From Plectonema cf. radiosum LEGE 06105 (GTDB lineage Bacteria; Cyanobacteriota; Cyanobacteriia; Cyanobacteriales; Nostocaceae), in contig NZ_JADEWL010000048.1 in the NCBI RefSeq assembly GCF_015207665.1, positions 1-45,692 of the forward strand: 45,692 nucleotides of DNA. Direction: 5' to 3'. Of the stretch, positions 1 through 8,560 are shown in pieces. The notes beneath the pieces are model-generated. The model was not told the DNA's origin and did not search any database. It saw only the letters and a program-made list of their open reading frames with translations. Position 1 is the first letter of the stretch; each line of letters starts with the position of its first letter. Made by a program: the position numbers and the translations under genes.

Positions 1-92
1 ACTGTCAACTGTCAACTGTCAACTGTCAACTAACTCCTAACTCCTAACTCCTAACTCCTAACTCCTAACTCCTAACCCCTAACTCCTAACTT
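1..92. repeat. Heptanucleotide tandem repeats (CTGTCAA then CTAACTC)
   Basis: About four copies of CTGTCAA are followed by about eight copies of CTAACTC, running up to six bases from the stop codon of the aminotransferase gene on the minus strand. Read in the sense of that gene, the second array is GAGTTAG, which carries TAG every seven bases. This is a short tandemly repeated repetitive (STRR) sequence of the type known from heterocystous cyanobacteria. Confidence 0.95.
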
Positions 93-1537
93 TCTATCAC
101 CGTCCAAACACCTGTGGCTTTATCCTGTTTGTAAGAGGATAAATAATGTTCAACTTTGTTGCGAGCTATCTGTGAAATTGCATCTAAAAAGCGATCGCAA
201 TCTGTAAAAGTATTGTAGACGGCAAAGCTGGCTCGAATAATGGTAGGAATGTTGCGGGTAATTCCGTTTTCTACTTCGGCAGCAATTTCTAAATCTCGTT
301 GATCGGAAATATTTTTCAGTTTGCGGATGTATTCGTAAGTGCAGAAAGCTCCGGCTCTAACTCCAATTCCGTATTCTTGAGCGAGAATTTCTGCTACTAA
401 ACGTCCATCAAATCCATCAATATCAAAAGGAATAACATGGGCTATATCCTCTCCGGTAATATGTACCCTGACACCTGGAATCTGCCGCAGTCGTGAGAAT
501 GTGTAATCAACCAAAGAATGCTCGTACTCAGCAATTCGTTTACGTCCGATTGATTCGATAATTTCAATCGCTTTCGCAATGGCGATCGCACCCATGGCGT
601 TGGGTGTTCCGGGGTCGTGCGCTCTTTCGGTATAAAAACGCTTAATTTCTAAATTCCTAGTGATGTATGGTAAGTTACCACCACCAATTTGATAGGGATA
701 GCAATCATCAAAAAATTCTTTTGGTCCTAATAAAACTCCGGTACCGTAGGGAGCATACATTTTGTGTCCGGAAAAAGCCACGAAATCCAAATGACTTGGG
801 TCATCATCCGCACGCATATCTACTTGTTCGTGCTGAATTAATTGACACACATCAGCAAACATCTTCACTCCGTAACGATGTGCTAAAGCTGCTAGCTCAT
901 AAATCGGTGGTCTGTACCCGGTGATTGTAGAAGCTCCCGTCATGGTCAGCAACTTAATTCGCTCAGTTTGTGATCGCGATTGGTGTGCTTGCAGAATATT
1001 TTCAATTTCGGCTAAATCAACACTTCCATCCGGTCGGGTTCTGTATTGAACTACCTCGTCTCTAGTTACCCAAGGCAGCAAATTTGAAGAATGCTCTATA
1101 TCCGAGACTAATATTTTACCTGGTCTTTTAGCCCAGAGCGTAGCTGCTCCATTAATAGCTTCAGTGGTATTTTTGGAAAAAATTACATAATTATTTGCAC
1201 TGGAGCCAACAAAATTCCGGATAACGTCTCGACTAGAATCGTATTCTTGCGTCGTAATAATAGACTTTTGCCCGGAGCCTCGATGTACGCTACCGTAAGA
1301 ATCTAGCTTTTCGTTAACATACTGCTTGAGTTGTGCAAAGGGATTGGTTGTAGCACCATTATCTAAATTAACGTAGTTAACATAGTTTCCATCTAAGGTC
1401 TTAACCCTAAAAAACAAAGTCTCTAAATTAAATAACGGTCTAATCTCTCTTTCCCAAAAATTGTCAACATCATTCCGCAATGGCAAACCAACAACTTCTT
1501 GCAATACTTTCTCATTCAATGCAAGGACTTCTGCCAT
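86..1537 (-). CDS. Class-V aminotransferase / cysteine desulfurase-like PLP enzyme
   Basis: The 483-residue product is a fold-type I PLP enzyme of aminotransferase class V, closest in motif layout to SufS/CsdA-like cysteine desulfurases. The Schiff-base lysine is K259 in SGHKMYAPYGTG, the cofactor-binding aspartate is D229 (FADV), and the EHSSN motif around H149 stacks on the ring. A cysteine (C399, in VRAGAFC) lies where SufS enzymes have their active-site loop, but the usual RxGHHC form is absent, so sulfur transfer is not assured. The protein is longer than typical SufS (about 410 residues), with an N-terminal extension of about 40 residues. It starts at an ATG with no clear Shine-Dalgarno. 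No suf genes are adjacent. It could instead be a selenocysteine lyase or an amino-acid lyase of the same fold. Confidence 0.85.
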   Translation of the reverse strand: MAEVLALNEKVLQEVVGLPLRNDVDNFWEREIRPLFNLETLFFRVKTLDGNYVNYVNLDNGATTNPFAQLKQYVNEKLDSYGSVHRGSGQKSIITTQEYDSSRDVIRNFVGSSANNYVIFSKNTTEAINGAATLWAKRPGKILVSDIEHSSNLLPWVTRDEVVQYRTRPDGSVDLAEIENILQAHQSRSQTERIKLLTMTGASTITGYRPPIYELAALAHRYGVKMFADVCQLIQHEQVDMRADDDPSHLDFVAFSGHKMYAPYGTGVLLGPKEFFDDCYPYQIGGGNLPYITRNLEIKRFYTERAHDPGTPNAMGAIAIAKAIEIIESIGRKRIAEYEHSLVDYTFSRLRQIPGVRVHITGEDIAHVIPFDIDGFDGRLVAEILAQEYGIGVRAGAFCTYEYIRKLKNISDQRDLEIAAEVENGITRNIPTIIRASFAVYNTFTDCDRFLDAISQIARNKVEHYLSSYKQDKATGVWTVIES

Positions 1538-2682
1538 TTTTATTACCCCATTAATGACTGTTTATAGCGACATTCACTCTTGTTACCTTTGTTAACAATG
1601 GTTAAGGTATTTAAAAGTATTTTGTCGTTAATTTAACTATTTGAATCTGCAATGATTCTTTAATAAAAAATTAACATTTTAAACAGGAATCATACTGAAC
1701 TATATCAAGTTAACAAATTAACTTATACAACGTATCTAAAATTACAAATATTAAATTAAATTTTTTGCAAATCTGAAACTAGCTGACTTGGAAAAATTTT
1801 AGTAAAAGTAAAATAAAATTTGTTGATTACAAATAGTTTATAGATAAGTTATTCTTTCTAATTAATTATATAACTTTATAATCAAAAATCAAAAATGCAA
1901 CTTATTAGTACTTAATAAGCTTAAGAATTATCCGTTAAATTTAAGCATTATTTACTAAGTTATTTCACGGAAATATATTGAATTATTGACTTTTTCTGCT
2001 CATAAAAACAGTGTTTTATCTGTTGAATAAAAGTAGCAAACAACCTGAAAGTTTTACAGAGTAAATTATTTTGCAGATACGAATACAAACAAAACATCAA
2101 GTAGTAAATAAAACACTAGATGCTTATCAACATAGATTGACATTTAAATACTTCTTAAGGAGGATGTAATTTTAACATTTTTATATTTTAAGTAAAAACC
2201 GATAGAAATAGAGACTTGTATTTGTTTCCTTCTGTAGAATTACTTATCTCTATCTCTTTCCTAGGTGTTAATAGCTTCTAATTAATCCTTAAAAGTAAAA
2301 AATAAGCAGCCTGGGTGTCACACAGCAACGCCCCCCAGAAGACAATCGCGTAAACCCTACAAGCAGCTTCCTAAACGTAGAAAAAAATAAATTTTCTTTT
2401 TCCAGAGTGTGAGTTGACGGGGAAAATTGGGAATCATTGAATAATCTTGAAAATTATTAACTCAAGCGCTTCCCCAAACTATGTATTATTCAGATTCAAT
2501 CAATTTACAAAACTTATAATACAAATGTTATTCTCAAAACATTTTTGGGAATTATAAAACCAAATAAGCTTAAAAAGTATTGTCATTACACAAAAACGTA
2601 ATTATTGAGAGAACTTTCCGATTTTTCTTAATGACGTTAATTGCGTGAGTTGTTGTTTAGAAAAAAGAAAATACAAGCAATT
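1538..2682. other. Long AT-rich spacer between divergent genes
   Basis: About 1.1 kb with no credible ORF. It separates two divergent genes and must hold both promoters. Most of it is strongly AT-rich. The exception is a GC-richer island at about 2305-2381 that includes an inverted pair CTGGG (2311-2315) and CCCAG (2334-2338). This could be part of a small RNA or a long 5' leader, but I recognise no known RNA family. Confidence 0.5.
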
Positions 2683-3219
2683 ATGAATCAATCTACAGTT
2701 ACAGAAACCCCAATCAATGCTTTAGAGCTTCCATTAGAGCGTGAAGGATTTTTCGGTACCTTAATCCGAGAATTATCTGGTACGTTACAGGATTTAGTTG
2801 GGTTAGAAGAAGCTTCTGGATTTATTAGCGTAGTAGGTCAAACAATGAGTAGACAGATAGGTAAAGAATATAAATCTGCTCTCAAAGTATCTAATCTTTC
2901 TCGCAAGCAAGTTGCTGAAGTTTTAGTTGATTTAAAAAAACGGATTAAAGGTGATTTTTATATCATCGAAGAGAGCGATAAAAAAATTGTTTTTGGGAAC
3001 CGTGTTTGTCCCTTTGGTGAAAAAGTGATTGGTCGTCCTTCAATGTGTATGATCACCTCCAATGTATTTGGTTCCATAGCTGCTGATAATCTTGGTTATG
3101 CAAAAGTCGAATTACAAGAAACTATTGCCAATGGAGATTATGGATGCAGAGTTGTAGTTTATTTAGAACATAGTGAGGAAGGAGAAGAAGCTGTTGGGAG
3201 AGAGTATTTTAAAGGATAA
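2683..3219 (+). CDS. Methanogen output domain 1 (V4R-like) protein
   Basis: A 178-residue soluble protein whose C-terminal half resembles the methanogen output domain 1 family, a small sensor or output domain related to V4R/heme-NO-like folds and often found beside histidine kinases. Its three cysteines are in the domain core: C109 (VCPFG), C122 (SMCMI) and C155 (DYGCR). The frame extends upstream to a TTG at 2641, but the ATG at 2683 is the better start because the 14 extra residues are basic and low in complexity. The gene lies 202 bases upstream of a PAS histidine kinase on the same strand, so it may sense a ligand or redox state for that kinase. That pairing is inferred from position only. 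Confidence 0.75.
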   Translation: MNQSTVTETPINALELPLEREGFFGTLIRELSGTLQDLVGLEEASGFISVVGQTMSRQIGKEYKSALKVSNLSRKQVAEVLVDLKKRIKGDFYIIEESDKKIVFGNRVCPFGEKVIGRPSMCMITSNVFGSIAADNLGYAKVELQETIANGDYGCRVVVYLEHSEEGEEAVGREYFKG

Positions 3220-3227
3220 CAAGCTTT

Positions 3228-3268
3228 AATCAGAAAACAGGAAACAGGGAACAGGGAACAGGGAACAA
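3228..3268. repeat. GGAACAG-type heptad array
   Basis: About four to five imperfect copies of the heptad ACAGGGA/GGAACAG follow the stop codon of the methanogen-output-domain gene. Neither strand of this heptad contains a stop codon, unlike most other arrays in the window. Confidence 0.85.
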
Positions 3269-3345
3269 TAAATACTAGTAAAGGGTAGTAAAAAGTAAAT
3301 GTTTTCATGAAATTAAATAAACTATTTAGCTTGATGAAAATGTCG

Positions 3346-3380
3346 CATCACGGTTTTAACTTATTTTGAATTCCGTGATG
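3346..3380. other. Inverted repeat upstream of the histidine kinase
   Basis: A perfect 8-bp inverted repeat, CATCACGG (3346-3353) and CCGTGATG (3373-3380), with a 19-base loop, sits about 40 bases before the kinase start. A second pair (TTTTCAT/ATGAAAA, about 3302-3340) lies just before it. It could be an operator, an attenuator or the end of the upstream transcript. No T-run follows, so it is not a standard intrinsic terminator. Confidence 0.4.
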
Positions 3381-3421
3381 TAATCTCTTTTAAAAACCTA
3401 CTGAATACTAGATAAAAATAA

Positions 3422-4756
3422 ATGTTAAAAGAAAAGTCTTTAATAACTATCGACAAATTTATTGAGATTGCCAGTGTTTTACCAGAACCGATGTTGCTTG
3501 TTGATAGTGAAGGGGAAATTATAGCTATTAATAAAGCCGTAACAAAACTGCTGGGTATAGTTAGCAAAAACCTACAAAACACAAAAATATTTGATTTAGT
3601 CTCCGAGTCATTTGATAAAGTTATTCAATATTTGAAAGCTTGTTCGAGAAGTCGGCAAATGGTTCTTGGTTGTTTAACTTTTTATCAACATGATGGAGAA
3701 AAAAAAATAATTTGTCGTAGTGAAGGTGCGCTGATTCAACCATCTTCTTCCTCTGCTAAGGCTCTGATTCTTTTACGTTTAAAAAATCGCGCTTTAGCAA
3801 GTAATAATTTTGTTTTACTCAATCAAAAAATAGAGGAGTCGATGGCAGAAATTGCCTTGCGACAATCGGAAGCTTTATTAAAACAAAAAGCAAAAGATTT
3901 GGAAGTAACTCTTGACGAACTTCGATCCACTCAATCAAAACTAATCCAAAGCGAAAAAATGTCTGCTCTCGGTAAAATGGTTGCAGGTATAGCTCATGAA
4001 ATCAATAATCCAGTTAGCTTTATTTATGGTAATATAATTCCTGCCAGTATCTACGCTCAAGACTTAGTTAGAATCATCGAACTTTATCAAAAACACTATC
4101 CTTATCCAGTAAAGGAAATAGAAACAGAAATCGAAGCCGTTGAACTAGAGTTCTTAAAAGAAGACTTTGTTAAATTACTTAGTTCCATGCAAAATGGAAC
4201 TCAAAGAATTAAGGAAATCGTTTTATCACTACGGAATTTTTCTCGGCTCGATGAATCAGAATTTAAAAAAGTAGATATTCATCAAGGAATTGATAGTACC
4301 TTACTGATATTACACAATCGCTTAAAATTGAAACCTAATCATCTTGAAATTGAAGTAATTAAGGAATATTCTTCATTACCAAAAGTTGATTGTTATCCGG
4401 GACAATTGAATCAAGTATTTATGAATATTCTCGCTAATGCTATTGATGCTTTAGAAGATGAAGTCAAAAAAAATCAGGATTTTATTCCCCAAATTCGTAT
4501 TTCTACAGAATTATCTGGTAATAATAATATTGCCATTCGTATCGCTGATAATGGTTCGGGAATTCCACCATCAATTCAGTCTAAAATATTTGACCCTTTC
4601 TTTACAACTAAAGATGTTGGAAGAGGAACAGGATTGGGTTTATCTATCAGCTATCAAATTATAGTTGATAAACATCATGGTAAGTTATTCTGTAATTCTT
4701 CATCAACTCAAGGTACAGAGTTTATTATTGAAATTCCGATTAATTGGGGCTGCTGA
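3422..4756 (+). CDS. PAS-domain sensor histidine kinase
   Basis: A 444-residue cytoplasmic sensor kinase. An N-terminal PAS domain (about 12-120, with VDSEGEIIAINKA) is followed by a coiled coil (about 135-180) and a HisKA dimerisation domain with the phosphoacceptor H192 in GIAHEINNP. The HATPase_c domain has the N box around N335 (MNILANAID), G1 at DNGSG (376-380), F box DPFF and G2 GRGTGLGL (400-407). It belongs to the common cyanobacterial group with an insertion between the H box and the ATPase domain. No transmembrane segment or receiver domain is seen, and no response regulator is adjacent, so its output partner must be elsewhere. The upstream methanogen-output-domain protein is a possible input partner. 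Start ATG has no obvious Shine-Dalgarno. Confidence 0.93.
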   Translation: MLKEKSLITIDKFIEIASVLPEPMLLVDSEGEIIAINKAVTKLLGIVSKNLQNTKIFDLVSESFDKVIQYLKACSRSRQMVLGCLTFYQHDGEKKIICRSEGALIQPSSSSAKALILLRLKNRALASNNFVLLNQKIEESMAEIALRQSEALLKQKAKDLEVTLDELRSTQSKLIQSEKMSALGKMVAGIAHEINNPVSFIYGNIIPASIYAQDLVRIIELYQKHYPYPVKEIETEIEAVELEFLKEDFVKLLSSMQNGTQRIKEIVLSLRNFSRLDESEFKKVDIHQGIDSTLLILHNRLKLKPNHLEIEVIKEYSSLPKVDCYPGQLNQVFMNILANAIDALEDEVKKNQDFIPQIRISTELSGNNNIAIRIADNGSGIPPSIQSKIFDPFFTTKDVGRGTGLGLSISYQIIVDKHHGKLFCNSSSTQGTEFIIEIPINWGC

Positions 4757-4786
4757 AAATCAGTTATCAGTTATCAGTTTAGGTTT

Positions 4787-4852
4787 AGAAGTCGGGTTTT
4801 TTATTATAGATATCTGTAACACTCTTAACATATTTGTAAAAACCCGACTTCT
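4787..4852. repeat. Palindromic repeat, AGAAGTCGGGTTTTT family, copy A
   Basis: AGAAGTCGGGTTTTT (4787-4801) and its exact complement AAAAACCCGACTTCT (4838-4852) flank a loop of 36 bases. It lies between the convergent kinase and cysteine desulfurase genes and could terminate both. Related copies are at 21964-22066 and 32931-33074. A short ATCAGTT heptad run (about 4759-4779) precedes it. Confidence 0.85.
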
Positions 4853-4867
4853 CAGCTAAATAAACAT

Positions 4868-6034
4868 CTAAACTATCAAAGCTTGTTTCCGCAAACTTTC
4901 AACTGTGGAAATAAAATGTTCTGCAACCCTGTTAATTTCCTCAAATGTATTGAATCTTCCTATACCAAATCGCACGGAAGCATGAGCTAGTTTTTCGGAA
5001 TGACCTAGTGCTGTTAAAACGTGAGAAGGTGCGGTACTTATTGATGAACAAGCTGAACCAGAAGAAACTGCCATTACTTGCTGTAATCCTAATAGTAATG
5101 CTGAACCGTCTATTCCCTCAACACTAACATTCAGGTTCCCTGCTAATCTTCGGGTAGGATGTCCGTTAAGATGAATTCCTCCTAATTGGGAAAGCTGTTC
5201 CCACAAGCTTTGTCTGAGTTGGGTAAGATGTGCGTTTTCTGTAACTTGGGTTTCTAGTGCGATTTCTATTGCTTTACCGAATCCAACGATTTGCGGTGTA
5301 TATAATGTACCCGAACGTATACCCCGTTCTTGTCCGCCACCATGTTGCTGGGAAGCTATGCTAACTCTGGGGTTTCGACGACGTACATATAAAGCACCAA
5401 TGCCTTTCGGTCCGTAGATTTTATGTGCTGTTAATGACATTAAATCAATATTCATTTTTTGCACATCCAAAGCAATTTTACCAATTGCTTGAGCGCTATC
5501 TGAATGAAAAATAATATTATGTTCGCGACACATTGCACCAATTTCTGTTAGCGGTTGCAAAACGCCAATTTCGTTATTAGCTGCCATGATTGAGACTAAA
5601 ATAGTATCATCGCGAAAGGCTTTTTCTAAATCTTTGAGATTAATAATTCCATCTTTTTGTACAGGAATAAAAGTAATTTCAAAGCCAAGAGTTTTTAAAT
5701 AATTACAAGGATCAATAATTGCATTATGTTCCGTTTGTACAGTAATAATATGTTGACCTTTGGAAAAATAAGCTTCTGCAACACCTTTAATAGCTAAATT
5801 ATTCGCTTCTGTTGCACCACTTGTAAAAATGATTTCTTCGGGAGTTGCATTAATAGCTTGTGCAATGATTTCCCGCGCTTTTCTAACAGCAGCTTCCGCT
5901 TCCCAACCATAAATATGACCGATACTTGAAGGATTACCAAAATGTTCGGTGAAGTAAGGTAGCATTGCATTTACTACTCTTTTATCAACGGGTGTCGTAG
6001 AGTGACAATCAAGGTAGATGGGACGTTCAGACAT
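4868..6034 (-). CDS. iscS: Cysteine desulfurase, IscS/NifS family
   Basis: Group I cysteine desulfurase, 388 residues from the ATG at 6034; a TTG two codons upstream is less likely. It takes sulfur from L-cysteine as an enzyme persulfide for Fe-S clusters and thiolated tRNA. Visible features: YLDCHSTTPVD at the N-terminus, H103 (TEHNA), PLP aspartate D179 (HSDSAQ), Schiff-base K205 (TAHKIYGPKG), and the flexible-loop catalytic C329 in SGSACSS. The length matches the family. No iscU, nifU or ferredoxin gene is nearby, which is common for cyanobacterial IscS paralogues. It faces the histidine kinase tail to tail across a palindromic repeat. It is distinct from the class-V enzyme at 86-1537, which lacks this SGSAC loop. 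Confidence 0.95.
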   Translation of the reverse strand: MSERPIYLDCHSTTPVDKRVVNAMLPYFTEHFGNPSSIGHIYGWEAEAAVRKAREIIAQAINATPEEIIFTSGATEANNLAIKGVAEAYFSKGQHIITVQTEHNAIIDPCNYLKTLGFEITFIPVQKDGIINLKDLEKAFRDDTILVSIMAANNEIGVLQPLTEIGAMCREHNIIFHSDSAQAIGKIALDVQKMNIDLMSLTAHKIYGPKGIGALYVRRRNPRVSIASQQHGGGQERGIRSGTLYTPQIVGFGKAIEIALETQVTENAHLTQLRQSLWEQLSQLGGIHLNGHPTRRLAGNLNVSVEGIDGSALLLGLQQVMAVSSGSACSSISTAPSHVLTALGHSEKLAHASVRFGIGRFNTFEEINRVAEHFISTVESLRKQALIV

Positions 6035-6105
6035 GATCAAAAAATGTAACTATCGTTGTCAACAAAAAACAAGGGAAATAATATTCTATCCCCTCAACTC
6101 TATTA

Positions 6106-6732
6106 TTAACTGATTATGCTACCTAAATTTTTCAGAATACTCAAAACCCGATACAATTCGTTTTGTCTTCTAAATAATGTAAATTCATCAGACGTTGCGT
6201 ACACAGGTTTATCTTGAATCGTTAGTTTCAAGAAAGTAAAATGGCTACCATTCGTCACTAATCCAAATACAAGTTTCTGTTTATCGGAATTATTCAACAT
6301 ATAAGTTAGCGCTTGGGGTATGGCTTCTAATAAAGAAAAACTTGCTTTTTTCGATTCAACTACCAATAACCATAATTGTTGTTGAACTACTAAAATATCG
6401 ATTCTACCCCGAACAATTTCATCTTTATCTTGGACAGCAAGTTCGATAGCTTTTTCAGTTGCGAGATAGAATGGATTGTTATAAAAACCGGCTAAATCTA
6501 ATAAAGGGGATAGAACTACCATTTTTAACGCATTTTCTAAAAACGGTGGTTGCATAATTAGATGTAAAAAATTTGCTTTAACTCTATCTAAAATTGTTTT
6601 TTCTGAATCAGTTATTTCAGGTAAATTTAGTAACCATTCGCTGAAAAAATCTTCGCTATCGGATTTTTTTAATTTAAAATTTTCTTGGAGATAAGCAAGA
6701 TTTATATTTTGAGCTTGGATAACTTGAACCAT
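6106..6732 (-). CDS. Solitary PD-(D/E)XK protein (type I restriction R-subunit N-terminal-like)
   Basis: A 208-residue protein resembling the nuclease domain at the N-terminus of type I restriction R subunits (HSDR_N) but without the helicase motor. The likely catalytic core is D112 in GRIDIL followed by E126-S-K128 in VVESKK, then a helix with Q140, matching the PD-(D/E)XK pattern. No methylase, specificity subunit or helicase is adjacent, so it is not part of a restriction system here. Stand-alone proteins of this type are numerous in cyanobacteria and their role is unknown. It lies about 70 bases upstream of iscS and about 50 bases downstream of the kinase gene, all on the minus strand, so co-transcription is possible. 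Confidence 0.75.
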   Translation of the reverse strand: MVQVIQAQNINLAYLQENFKLKKSDSEDFFSEWLLNLPEITDSEKTILDRVKANFLHLIMQPPFLENALKMVVLSPLLDLAGFYNNPFYLATEKAIELAVQDKDEIVRGRIDILVVQQQLWLLVVESKKASFSLLEAIPQALTYMLNNSDKQKLVFGLVTNGSHFTFLKLTIQDKPVYATSDEFTLFRRQNELYRVLSILKNLGSIIS

Positions 6733-6785
6733 AGTTTATTCAACCCAGCGATATTAACCATAGTAATTTAATAGTAACGTATAAA

Positions 6786-8246
6786 TTACTTTTTAATCAC
6801 TATGGTTTTCGCTAACATATCGTGAACACCCTGTTTTTTGGGAGTAAACATAATCGTCATAAAACCAATCATTAAAATTAGAATTGAAATCAATTTGCTC
6901 CAATATCTCAAGTTAGCTTGGATGAAGGAGATTTTTTGATTATTTAAATCGGCAACTTTGATACCTAAGAGCAACTTTCCTAAAGTAGCTTTGAGTTGAG
7001 AACTTTCTAAAACTGTGAAGTAAAGCCAATTAAAAATTAAATTTATCACTAAAGAAATTTTAGCTATAACTGACATATCAGGAACAAATAAAAATAGACC
7101 ACCAGGAATCCAACCCGATGCACCAAACCATCCTGCTGCAATACTTTCCCCAATCAAATCAGAGTTGAAACTTAGAATAGAACTCAGAAAACCACCGATA
7201 AAACTACTTGTAATTAATAAAAATATCAAATCAATTTGATAAGCATAAAACCTTTTAATAAAACTTACATAATGATGAGAATTTGTGATGACTCCATAAT
7301 TGGTTGTAATAATTGTAGATGCAATTTTTGCTTGTGATTGATTAACTGGTTTATAATTATTAAGTTCTGCGATTTTGTCTAAAATTTCTTGAGTATTTTT
7401 AGGTCTTTTATTCGGTAAATGTTCCATCATTTGGTCGAGGAGCGATGCAAATTCTGGTTTGACATCAATTGTCGATTCTTGCCATATTAATTCTCCAGTT
7501 TGTGCATTATAAAAATCACCCGGTTCCCTTCCAGTCAGGAGAAAAACAAAAGTACGTCCTAAAGCAAAAAAATCTGATTGTTGAATTGCTTGTCCATGCA
7601 TTTGTTCCGAAGGACTATAACCAGCACTCATAATTCCCGTAATTTGTCCTTGAACTTGTTTAGCAATATAAGTTTGTGTAACTTGTCTGGCGCTACCAAA
7701 ATCAATTAATGACAAACGACCATTTGGCCTTAACATAATATTTGATGGCTTAATATCGCGATGAAAAAAGTTTTGACTGTGGACTTGTTGTAAAATATTT
7801 ACAATTTCAGTTAACCATTGAATTGCTAATTTTTGATCAATAGGTCGCTGCTCTCGCTGTTTAATATATTCCCATAAATCCAACCCTTCAATTTTTTCCA
7901 TTACCAAACAATGAAGGGGTTCGGTACTACTTCTAGAAAAATAGGCAAAATAGCTGTCAGATTCGACTTTGGGAATACCGGGATGATTCAACGACTTTAA
8001 AACTTCCGCTTCCCGTTGAAACAATTCCACAGCTTTAGGATGATTGTTAATCAGAACTTTCAAAACTTTGTTAGTATTGCTTCGTGTTTCAATAACCTCA
8101 TAGGTTTTACCGAAACCACCACCGCCAAGTTCCTTAATTACCCGATAACGCCCTTCTAAGAGTAATTCCGAACCGCAGCCAAAACAAAATAGAGTATTAT
8201 CGGGATTTATTGGCTTTTGACACAGAGGATTAATACAGAGGCTCAT
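6786..8246 (-). CDS. Ser/Thr protein kinase with zinc ribbon and RDD membrane domain
   Basis: A 486-residue fusion. An N-terminal zinc ribbon (C4, C9, C21, C24) leads into a Hanks-type kinase domain with the glycine loop at 40-46 (LGGGGFG), ATP-binding K63, catalytic D164 (HRDIKPSN), the metal-binding DFG at 182-184 and the SAGYSPSEQ activation segment, typical of cyanobacterial Spk kinases. After a linker, residues about 326-486 form an RDD domain (R332, D339) with several hydrophobic segments (about 338-360, 375-405 and 450-468). The kinase is therefore predicted to face the cytoplasm at a membrane. The ligand for the RDD part is unknown. The start codon is ATG. Confidence 0.93.
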   Translation of the reverse strand: MSLCINPLCQKPINPDNTLFCFGCGSELLLEGRYRVIKELGGGGFGKTYEVIETRSNTNKVLKVLINNHPKAVELFQREAEVLKSLNHPGIPKVESDSYFAYFSRSSTEPLHCLVMEKIEGLDLWEYIKQREQRPIDQKLAIQWLTEIVNILQQVHSQNFFHRDIKPSNIMLRPNGRLSLIDFGSARQVTQTYIAKQVQGQITGIMSAGYSPSEQMHGQAIQQSDFFALGRTFVFLLTGREPGDFYNAQTGELIWQESTIDVKPEFASLLDQMMEHLPNKRPKNTQEILDKIAELNNYKPVNQSQAKIASTIITTNYGVITNSHHYVSFIKRFYAYQIDLIFLLITSSFIGGFLSSILSFNSDLIGESIAAGWFGASGWIPGGLFLFVPDMSVIAKISLVINLIFNWLYFTVLESSQLKATLGKLLLGIKVADLNNQKISFIQANLRYWSKLISILILMIGFMTIMFTPKKQGVHDMLAKTIVIKK

Positions 8247-8560
8247 TTTTACCCATGGAGTTATGGTTTTACGTGCTAGTTTAACTCCACTGCGATGTCA
8301 AGTAGGAGTAAATTTGTACAAGAAGCATGAGGAAATTGTGAAGAGGATAGGGATAAGGAGACAATTGTTAGACTTGAAACGTTACCCAAACCATAGTTTT
8401 TTTTTACACTTTAATCTAAAATAAAAAAGTCTATGCTAAAGACTGATGTCATTATTTATCAATGCTTTTAAGATATATCAGATTATTATTTTATCTAAAC
8501 ATTGTTACGCAATAAATTGTATTGCTTATTACTTTTTGCCTTTAAATACCATCAGTAAAT
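8247..8560. other. Divergent promoter region
   Basis: This 314-base spacer separates the divergent kinase and MscS genes. It is AT-rich, with a run of nine T at about 8399-8407. I see no operator palindrome or RNA gene that can be named. Confidence 0.5.

Noticed and set aside
2156-2169. Perfect AAGGAGG followed at once by ATG TAA, a possible start-stop element
   Set aside because: There is no spacing between the Shine-Dalgarno and ATG, so initiation at that ATG is unlikely. The same holds for GGAGGATG at about 38318.
2641-2682. TTG start extending the methanogen-output-domain protein by 14 residues
   Set aside because: No Shine-Dalgarno, and the downstream ATG begins the more typical N-terminus.
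86-6034. The two cysteine-desulfurase-like genes as one Fe-S cluster assembly system
   Set aside because: They are separated by 3.3 kb of unrelated genes, belong to different groups of the fold, and no scaffold gene is present.
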